Source of the DNA: an uncultured Nitrospira sp.
GTDB lineage: Bacteria; Nitrospirota; Nitrospiria; Nitrospirales; UBA8639
DNA length: 17,032 bases
Assembly: GCA_902500695.1 (NCBI GenBank)
Contig: CABVRQ010000009.1
Location: forward strand, 62,706-79,737
Direction: 5' to 3'
The notes under the pieces: model-generated
What the model saw: only the letters and a program-made list of their open reading frames with translations
The model's database searches: none
Told to the model about the DNA's origin: nothing
Position numbers and translations under genes: made by a program
In this document: positions 7,449 to 12,574 of the stretch, in pieces
How the letters are laid out: every line of letters begins with the position of its first letter
Position numbering within the stretch: position 1 is the stretch's first letter

Positions 7449-8663
7449 ATGGAACAGATTACGACGGAAGATAACCACGCGGTGAAAGCGCCTCCCGGCG
7501 ATCCCGTCTACACCATTCTCATTGTAGACAATGAAGAAATTGTGCGGATGGTCGCCAAGAAGCGTTTGGCCAAACTGCAGTATCGAGTATTGGAGGCCAA
7601 AAATGGGGAAGACGCTCTGGCCATGCTGGATCATGAACCAGTGGATCTGATCCTGTCGGATTGGGTGATGTCCGGTCTTGATGGTCCCGGACTGTGTGAA
7701 GCGATTAAACAAGATGAACGCTATCGCACAATCCATTTTATTCTAATGACGGCATTGGACCACCCGACACAAATTGCCGAAGGGCTCCGCCGGGGAGCCG
7801 ATGATTTCTTATCCAAAACCGCTTCCGGTCATGAAATTGTCGCCAGAGTAGGCGCGGGCCTTCGAGTCCGACAGTTGATGCTGGATTTAGAAAAGTCCAA
7901 TCGATTGTTGTCGCAAAAGCAAGCGGAATTACACTCTGAACTCCGCTCGGCCTCCACCTTTGTGCGAGGTCTACTCCCCCGGCCAGGGGAAGTGGTCCCC
8001 GGAATACGGGTTGAGTGGGAATTTTTTCCGTCCTCGCATTTAGGAGGAGATTTCTTTCAGGTTGCCCGATGGGGGGATGATCATCTCGGTCTCATGGTGT
8101 TGGATATGTCGGGACATGGGATCGGGCCCGCGTTGCGGGCCGTGGCGTTATCTCTCTTTTTTAAGGGTGAACACATGCAACAAATGTTTCCCTCATACGA
8201 TCCAGGTCAGATCCTGACGAGTCTGAACCAACGATACCCCATGAGCGATGACGGGGAGTATTTCACAATCTGGGTTGGGGTTTGGCAATGCTCCACGCGC
8301 CTTTTTCGGTATGCGACTGCGGGACATCCCGGTTCCATTGTGGTGAAAAGTGACGGGTCTTCCGTTGTGTTGGGCGGGCGATCCTGGCCTATTGGATTTT
8401 CGTGTGATGAGGTGTATGGAACCGATTTGATCACGGTAAATCCCGGAGATCGTATGTATCTTTTTAGCGATGGAATTTATGAAGTGATGAATCCTCAGCA
8501 AGAGATCTGGGGGAGAAAAAGGCTTCAGGAAGCACTTGAGGAGGTTGCCGGTCAGCCGTTGCAGTCGGGATTGTCCCGTATTATTGAGGAGAGCCGGACA
8601 TGGAATGCCCACGCCGGATTTGAGGATGACGTGGCGTTACTCGGAGTGGAGTTTAAAGCGTGA
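7449..8663 (+). CDS. Response regulator with PP2C-type serine phosphatase output (RsbU/HsbR-like)
   Basis: Predicted cytoplasmic phosphatase that dephosphorylates a STAS-domain antagonist in a partner-switching pathway, gated by receiver phosphorylation. Residues about 20-140 form a receiver: acidic pocket D27 (with N28 in place of the usual second Asp), phosphoacceptor D71 (LILSDWVMSG), T101 and K123. A helical, coiled-coil-like connector spans about 142-170. Residues about 175-404 form a SpoIIE/PP2C phosphatase with GGDFF (D201), LDMSGHG (D219), the ATAGHPG stretch, a LFSDGIYE motif and the terminal FEDDVALLGVEF. All expected metal-binding acidic residues are visible. The start at 7449 lacks a strong ribosome binding site; a GTG at codon 12 is an alternative. 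The stop is within repeat copy B. The next gene encodes the matching kinase-type partner. Confidence 0.88.
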   Translation: MEQITTEDNHAVKAPPGDPVYTILIVDNEEIVRMVAKKRLAKLQYRVLEAKNGEDALAMLDHEPVDLILSDWVMSGLDGPGLCEAIKQDERYRTIHFILMTALDHPTQIAEGLRRGADDFLSKTASGHEIVARVGAGLRVRQLMLDLEKSNRLLSQKQAELHSELRSASTFVRGLLPRPGEVVPGIRVEWEFFPSSHLGGDFFQVARWGDDHLGLMVLDMSGHGIGPALRAVALSLFFKGEHMQQMFPSYDPGQILTSLNQRYPMSDDGEYFTIWVGVWQCSTRLFRYATAGHPGSIVVKSDGSSVVLGGRSWPIGFSCDEVYGTDLITVNPGDRMYLFSDGIYEVMNPQQEIWGRKRLQEALEEVAGQPLQSGLSRIIEESRTWNAHAGFEDDVALLGVEFKA

Positions 8664-8776
8664 GGGAGTAAGACGTAAGGCGTGAGGGAGTAAGGCGTAA
8701 AGGGTGAAGCGTAGGGCGCAGGGAGTTTCATTCTTCTGTGTCTCCACTCCCTACACTTTACCCCTGACGGCTCATG
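8658..8776. repeat. Intergenic palindromic repeat, copy B
   Basis: Longest uninterrupted copy. The left arm (8658 to about 8725) is a degenerate tandem run of GCGTRAG-like units at 7-9 nt spacing. A short T-rich loop lies near 8727-8745. The right arm (about 8746-8776) is the complement of the inner units, for example AGGGAG against CTCCCT and GTAAAG against CTTTAC. It starts inside the stop codon of the phosphatase gene and fills the gap to the following gene. Its reverse strand is open as peptide runs such as SPFTPYSLTPY, a by-product of the 7-nt repeat. Confidence 0.8.
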
Positions 8777-8792
8777 ATTGGCCGTTGTCGCG

Positions 8793-9773
8793 ATGGCATG
8801 TATGAAAAACACCTCTTCCCGTATCTTGTTAGTGGACGACGAAGAGTCAAACCTGGATGTTCTTGTTGAATGTCTTAGGGATGAACCATATGAACTTGTT
8901 CAGGCGCATAATGGGGAGGAGGCCTTAGCGCAATTGCAACAGGACCGACAAGGGTTCCATGCCATGGTCTTGGATCGGATGATGCCGGGAATGAGTGGCC
9001 TTGACCTGTTGTCGCAGGTGAAAAGCGATGAACACCTCCAATGGCTTCCGGTTGTGATGCAAACCGCAGCGGGTTCTCCGCAGGAAATAGGCGAAGGAAT
9101 TGAAGCGGGGGTCTTTTTCTATCTCATCAAGCCCTTTGACCAACTGCTGTTATTGCGAATTGTGAGTGCAGCGGTTGAGGAGGGATTGAAATGGAAACGG
9201 ATATTCAGAAATCTTAGCCAGCAGTCTCAGATTATTGAATTATTGCAGCAAGGCCGTTTTCACATTCGAACCATGGAAGAAGCATATGATCTGGCCTTCT
9301 TGTTGGGGCGAGCCTGTCCCAATTCAGAAAAAATCGTGTTCGGGTTGAATGAATTGCTGATGAATGGAGTGGAGCACGGAAATTTGGGAATCGGGTTCGA
9401 TGAAAAAACGGCTCTCCAAGCAAGTGGAAGGTGGGAGGAAGAAGTTCAACATCGGGTGGGCCTTCCAGAGTATGCCCATAAGGTGGTCGACGTGCTGTTT
9501 GAGCGTTGTTTGGATTGCATCCAGGTGACAATAACCGACCAAGGTTCCGGCTTCGACTGGCGGAAGTATGAACAAATCAACCCGGATCGAATTTTGGAAA
9601 GTCACGGACGGGGTATTGCGATGGCCAAAGCCTTAAGTTTCTCACGGGTTGAGTATCGAGGGAAAGGCAATCAAGTCGTGTGTGTCATCAAGCCAGACTT
9701 GCCGATTGGTGAAGAAGGTATCTCTATGGCATCGGAAATCCCTATGACGGCTCACGAATCGGAACGGGTGTGA
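8793..9773 (+). CDS. Response regulator fused to RsbW-like HATPase serine kinase
   Basis: Predicted switch kinase that phosphorylates a STAS antagonist and may hold a target such as a sigma factor or anti-sigma factor. Numbering from the ATG at 8793 gives 326 residues. Residues about 10-130 form a receiver with D15/D16, phosphoacceptor D61 (VLDRMMPGMSG), T91 and K113 (LIKPF). Residues about 150-300 form a GHKL ATPase of the RsbW/SpoIIAB type: N-box N186-E187 (GLNELLMNGVEHGN), G1 DQGSGFD at 249-255, and G2 HGRGIAM at 271-277. There is no histidine-kinase dimerisation/phosphoacceptor helix, so a serine kinase reading is preferred. The start is uncertain: TTG 8778, ATG 8793 and ATG 8802 are all in frame and none has a clear ribosome binding site. 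Confidence 0.85.
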   Translation: MACMKNTSSRILLVDDEESNLDVLVECLRDEPYELVQAHNGEEALAQLQQDRQGFHAMVLDRMMPGMSGLDLLSQVKSDEHLQWLPVVMQTAAGSPQEIGEGIEAGVFFYLIKPFDQLLLLRIVSAAVEEGLKWKRIFRNLSQQSQIIELLQQGRFHIRTMEEAYDLAFLLGRACPNSEKIVFGLNELLMNGVEHGNLGIGFDEKTALQASGRWEEEVQHRVGLPEYAHKVVDVLFERCLDCIQVTITDQGSGFDWRKYEQINPDRILESHGRGIAMAKALSFSRVEYRGKGNQVVCVIKPDLPIGEEGISMASEIPMTAHESERV

Positions 9774-9864
9774 GGAGTAAAGAGCGAGAGTAAGGCATGA
9801 GGAATAAATGATTTTTCCGCTCGGACATTTCTTTTTCCCATCTTCTTACTCCTTTCCTCACAGC
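9768..9864. repeat. Intergenic palindromic repeat, copy C
   Basis: Imperfect inverted repeat starting at the stop codon of the receiver-HATPase gene. GTGAGG at 9770-9775 pairs with CCTCAC at 9856-9861, and GAGTAA at 9775-9780 pairs with TTACTC at 9847-9852. The T-rich loop region is about 9810-9838. This is the most diverged copy in unit sequence (GAGTAA rather than GCGTAA). Confidence 0.72.
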
Positions 9865-9899
9865 GGGTTGTAGTCACAATGAAAAAAGTTGAGTCCTTC

Positions 9900-9927
9900 T
9901 AAAGTAGGGTCCTTTGGCTTCCGATAG
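9900..9927 (+). promoter_or_regulatory. Candidate FliA (sigma-28) promoter before the STAS-chemotaxis genes
   Basis: TAAAGTAG, a 12-nt spacer, then TCCGATAG matches the sigma-28 consensus TAAAGTTT-N11-GCCGATAA well: the TAAAGT core and the CCGATA core are both intact, with a spacer one nt longer. It lies just after repeat copy C and would begin a leader of about 120 nt before the STAS gene at 10056. FliA is encoded 2.7 kb upstream, and chemotaxis genes are the classic targets of this sigma factor. No search for background frequency was possible. Confidence 0.48.
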
Positions 9928-10055
9928 TTCCGGTTGTCTCATGTTTGTTTCTTACCCCGCCAAGGAGTCTCACGCGGGAAGGTAACACATCAGCCCAGGC
10001 AAGGAGAGTCGTTTGAATATTCACGTTTTTTTTCCCGGAGAGATGAGAGGGTAAC

Positions 10056-10352
10056 ATGGAAGAATGCGAAGTCACGTCAATGATTCCTGAGGAGTCGATT
10101 CTCAGGCCATTAGGCGATCTCACTATTTTTGAAGCGGCGCAATTTCATGCTGATTTAGTGGTTTTACATCAACAGGATGGACCTCTCCGTATTGATTTAG
10201 GCGAGGTGAACGGTATGGATTCTTCCTGTGTCCAGTTGATGGTGGCGGCGACCCGCTCCGGGCGGGTGACCGTCCAGGGGGCTTCCAGTCGTATTCGCGA
10301 CAAGTTTGAGCAAATTGGATTTGCCCAGTTTCTCCCGACCCAGGAGTCGTAA
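10056..10352 (+). CDS. STAS-domain protein (RsbV/HsbA-like antagonist)
   Basis: Small cytoplasmic STAS protein of 98 residues, probably the phosphorylatable switch between the upstream phosphatase and kinase. The fold is indicated by LRPLGDLTIFEAAQFHADL at the N-terminus, the beta strand LRIDLGEV, and the conserved loop MDSSCVQLM with D55-S56-S57. By comparison with SpoIIAA, S57 is the likely phosphorylated serine. The helix-strand end (RDKFEQIGFAQFLP) completes the domain. The ATG has GAGAGG 5 nt upstream. A chemotaxis-cluster STAS or MlaB-type lipid-transport role is possible, but the adjacent PP2C and RsbW-type genes favour partner switching. It is 58 nt upstream of the MCP-like gene and probably cotranscribed with it. 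Confidence 0.8.
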   Translation: MEECEVTSMIPEESILRPLGDLTIFEAAQFHADLVVLHQQDGPLRIDLGEVNGMDSSCVQLMVAATRSGRVTVQGASSRIRDKFEQIGFAQFLPTQES

Positions 10353-10410
10353 CGCAAGACGATTGAATGATGCAATTGATATTCATCGAGATCCAAGAAT
10401 GAGGTGACGT

Positions 10411-11547
10411 GTGAATGGTGATTGGATGGTTTGGATGGGTGTAGTGGTGGTCGGAACAGGTGTCGGATATGTCTTGGGCGCCAAAAGTAGACAGATGCGT
10501 ATTCAACTACTTGAAAAGCAACTTCAGGAGGGCATCCAGGCTCAGCGCCGTTGGTTAGAGAACTGGAAGGATTTTTGCCAGTGTCTGGCCCCGGTGTTTC
10601 CGGTATTTGTGGGACAGATCAAGGCGGTTATTCAAGAGACGGGACAAGCTGCCGACGGACTGATTCAGCGTTTTCAGGCCATAGCACGGAATGCGAGAGA
10701 GCAGGTGGAGGAAACCGAAGCGCTCTTAAATATGGCAGATGGGCATGGCGGAAAGGATGAGTATACAGTCGATCGGATTCTTCACGACACACAAAAGACC
10801 ATAGAAATGTTCGTCAAACAAGTTACGCAGACGACCACCGTGACGCTCGCAACGGTAAGCGTAATGGAGCAGGCATTAGAAACCACATCTCGAATTTCAG
10901 AGGTGGTAGAGGAAGTCGAATTCATTGCCGATCAAACACGATTGTTAGCACTCAATGCGGCAATTGAAGCCGCACGGGCGGGAGAGCATGGACGAGGGTT
11001 TGCCGTGGTGGCGGACGAAGTCACGAAATTGGCGAATCGGTCCGCGCAGGCCTCAGAACAAATTCGTACCCTCGCGACGACGGTCAAAGGCACAACCGAG
11101 TCGGCGATGTCGGAACTTCAAGTACTGGCGTCATTAGACTTATCGGAAACGGTAGAGGCTCAGAACAAAGTTCTGGAGATGATCAAGATCATGGCCCAAA
11201 AAAATGATGTCTTAAAAAAGAGCGTTGGGCACAATTCTGGTCGAACCAAAGAACTTGGAAAGGATATCGGACAGATTGTGATGTCCATGCAATTTCAAGA
11301 TATCACCCGCCAAAAACTGGAACATGTCTATCAGCCATTGGAGCGAATTCATGCGCCGCTTCAAGCTGTGGTCAACGATACTGAAGGTATAGACATGATG
11401 CCCCAAGTGCTCGAAGAAATCCGGAATCTGGAACACACCTATACGATGGAGTCTGAACGCCTCACGATGGAGGCTGCCCGATCGGGACAAGGGACGGTGA
11501 TGGTCGGAACCGGTTCGGATGGAGGGGACAACATCACATTATTCTGA
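10411..11547 (+). CDS. Membrane-anchored MCP-like signalling protein with a DxxxQ motif
   Basis: 378-residue protein related to chemoreceptor signalling domains but without a periplasmic sensor. One N-terminal membrane segment (about residues 4-23) is followed by a basic turn, a helical region (30-110), then an MCP signalling-tip region. The tip includes FIADQTRLLALNAAIEAARA and GRGFAVVADEVTKLANRS at about residues 170-215. The C-terminal part departs from ordinary receptors: residues 291-304 read MSMQFQDITRQKLE, with D297 and Q301 spaced as in the catalytic D143/Q147 pair of E. coli CheZ. It may be an array accessory or a CheY-P phosphatase rather than a sensor; this is inference. The GTG start is supported by GAGGTG a few bases upstream. 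The stop abuts repeat copy D. Confidence 0.82.
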   Translation: MNGDWMVWMGVVVVGTGVGYVLGAKSRQMRIQLLEKQLQEGIQAQRRWLENWKDFCQCLAPVFPVFVGQIKAVIQETGQAADGLIQRFQAIARNAREQVEETEALLNMADGHGGKDEYTVDRILHDTQKTIEMFVKQVTQTTTVTLATVSVMEQALETTSRISEVVEEVEFIADQTRLLALNAAIEAARAGEHGRGFAVVADEVTKLANRSAQASEQIRTLATTVKGTTESAMSELQVLASLDLSETVEAQNKVLEMIKIMAQKNDVLKKSVGHNSGRTKELGKDIGQIVMSMQFQDITRQKLEHVYQPLERIHAPLQAVVNDTEGIDMMPQVLEEIRNLEHTYTMESERLTMEAARSGQGTVMVGTGSDGGDNITLF

Positions 11548-11620
11548 AGACGCCAGACGTGACGGGTGAGGCGTGAAGATGCGTGTTTTCTTCTTACGAC
11601 TCACCCCTGACGCCTTACGA
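11545..11620. repeat. Intergenic palindromic repeat, copy D
   Basis: Inverted repeat beginning at the stop codon of the MCP-like gene. GGGTGAG at 11564-11570 pairs exactly with CTCACCC at 11600-11606, extended imperfectly by CGTGAC and GTAAGGCGTCAG-like flanks. The loop, about 11571-11599, is T-rich. The right arm is followed by a short A-run on the + strand, so in the other orientation it would end in T-residues; no gene in that orientation uses it. Confidence 0.78.
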
Positions 11621-11702
11621 AAAAATGGGTAGAGGTCGAACAATCGATGGTGATCGCACAGGGCCAAGATTGAAATTCACAGAACCAAAGTGAGGTAATG
11701 CT

Positions 11703-12074
11703 ATGGGCAAGACAGTTTTAGTCGTGGACGATTCCGTCTCGATGCGTCAAATGGTGAGCTTTACGCTGACTGGTGCAGGCTACGAAGTGGTTGAAGCTGG
11801 AGATGGAAAAGAAGCCGTGGATAAACTCAATGGAGGGGCAAAGCCCAATTTGGTGATTACGGATCTGAACATGCCGAACATGGATGGCATTGCTCTGATT
11901 AAGGCAGTGCGGGGAATGCCCACGCATAAGTTCACCCCGATTCTGATGTTAACCACCGAATCATCTGATGACAAAAAGAAAGAAGGCCAAAGTGCCGGAG
12001 CAACCGGGTGGGTCGTGAAGCCGTTTAACCCGGAACAAATGCTTGCCACGATCAAGAAAGTACTGCCGGGGTAG
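11703..12074 (+). CDS. cheY: Chemotaxis response regulator CheY
   Basis: Single-domain receiver of 123 residues, the diffusible output of CheA that acts on the flagellar motor switch. The acidic pocket is D9/D10, the phosphoacceptor is D54 (VITDLNMPNMDG), T84 is the switch hydroxyl and K106 (WVVKPF) the conserved lysine. W103 occupies the position of E. coli Tyr106, a common aromatic replacement. There is no output domain. AGTGAGGTAATG before the ATG supplies a good ribosome binding site. Its placement directly before the cheA region supports cheY; a general single-domain regulator cannot be excluded. Confidence 0.9.
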   Translation: MGKTVLVVDDSVSMRQMVSFTLTGAGYEVVEAGDGKEAVDKLNGGAKPNLVITDLNMPNMDGIALIKAVRGMPTHKFTPILMLTTESSDDKKKEGQSAGATGWVVKPFNPEQMLATIKKVLPG

Positions 12075-12146
12075 GAAACGTGAAGCGTAAAGCGTCTAGG
12101 GGTAAGGCGGGAAAGGTTAGTTATGAAACGTGAGGCGAAAGGTGAA
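12072..12146. repeat. Palindromic repeat copy E, left arm(s)
   Basis: Two blocks of GCGTRAR-type units follow the cheY stop: 12078-12112 and 12127-12146. The first block resembles the reverse complement of the distant right arm at 12512-12537: 19 of 23 positions agree between 12078-12100 and the complement. Unlike the other copies, the two arms are not adjacent but enclose a degraded four-helix-bundle gene. Confidence 0.75.
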
Positions 12147-12513
12147 GTGGAATTCGAAAAAGCCACACAAAAAATTGGATCTATGGAATGTAGCCATGCA
12201 ACTCGTGACTGATGTGTACAGAATATCAAAACTTTTCCTGAGCAAGAGAGATATGCGCTTAGCAATCAAACGTGGAGAGCGGTAGTCAGTATTCCCAGTA
12301 ATTTCACGGATGGTGCACTGCGGCAGACACTAAAAGAGTTTATTTAGTATTTACACGTTTCTCAGAGGTCGTTAAGCAAGCTGAATACTCAACTGGAAAT
12401 TGCCAAGCGACTTGGGTGGTTGCAGGGAAAGGATGGGGATGGGCTTGAGAGTGCAATGATTCGAATGGATAAGATGCTGAGCCGGTTCATCCGGCATCAA
12501 CAATTGTCTCGCC
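12142..12513 (+). pseudogene. Disrupted four-helix-bundle (23S rRNA IVS / bAvd-like) protein gene
   Basis: Conceptual translation recovers a near-complete four-helix-bundle family protein in two frames. From 12154 the frame reads SKKPHKKLDLWNVAMQLVTD then VYRISK, the family's typical N-terminus. After an A-run near 12228-12231 the match moves to another frame: TFPEQERYALSNQ, VVSIPSNF, LKEFI, an in-frame TAG at 12345-12347, then YLHVSQRSLSKLNTQLEIAK and RLGWLQ, ending with a helix containing RMDKMLSRFIRHQ. Restoring one A and changing TAG to CAG would give an open frame. Family members occur in 23S rRNA intervening sequences and as free-standing intergenic ORFs; their role is poorly known. The second frame stays open to a TAA overlapping the cheA ATG. 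A GTG at 12142 is the likeliest original start, with GTG at 12130 the alternative. Confidence 0.8.
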
Positions 12514-12537
12514 CTTCACGCCTTACGCCTCACGAAA
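12512..12537. repeat. Palindromic repeat copy E, right arm
   Basis: Three clean 7-nt units in complementary orientation, reading CTTCACG, CCTTACG and CCTCACG (12514-12534). They pair with the left arm at 12078-12100. The arm lies just after the homologous part of the four-helix-bundle pseudogene, whose open frame runs through it as a RPSRLTPHEK tail. Confidence 0.78.
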
Positions 12538-12574
12538 AGACAAATCCTCAGTCCATTCGCAAAGGAGTCGAATA

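Noticed and set aside
7174..7474. Two overlapping forward ORFs of 68 and 87 codons
   Set aside because: They overlap each other in different frames, show no recognisable domain, and the longer one runs into the better-supported phosphatase gene.
7530..7535. N28 in the phosphatase receiver as a dead receiver
   Set aside because: D27, D71, T101 and K123 are retained and VDNE occurs in active receivers, so loss of function is not supported.
8552..8812. Reverse-strand ORF with peptide runs such as SPFTPYSLTPY
   Set aside because: The peptide is the translation of the 7-nt repeat units of copy B and of antisense coding sequence; there is no family match or ribosome binding site.
11600..11630. 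Rho-independent terminators at the palindromes
   Set aside because: Stems are present but none is followed by a T-run in the direction of transcription.
11780..12265. 161-codon reverse-strand ORF across cheY and the repeat
   Set aside because: Antisense to cheY and reading through repeat arm E (RRFTLHVS-type peptide); cheY is clearly the real gene.
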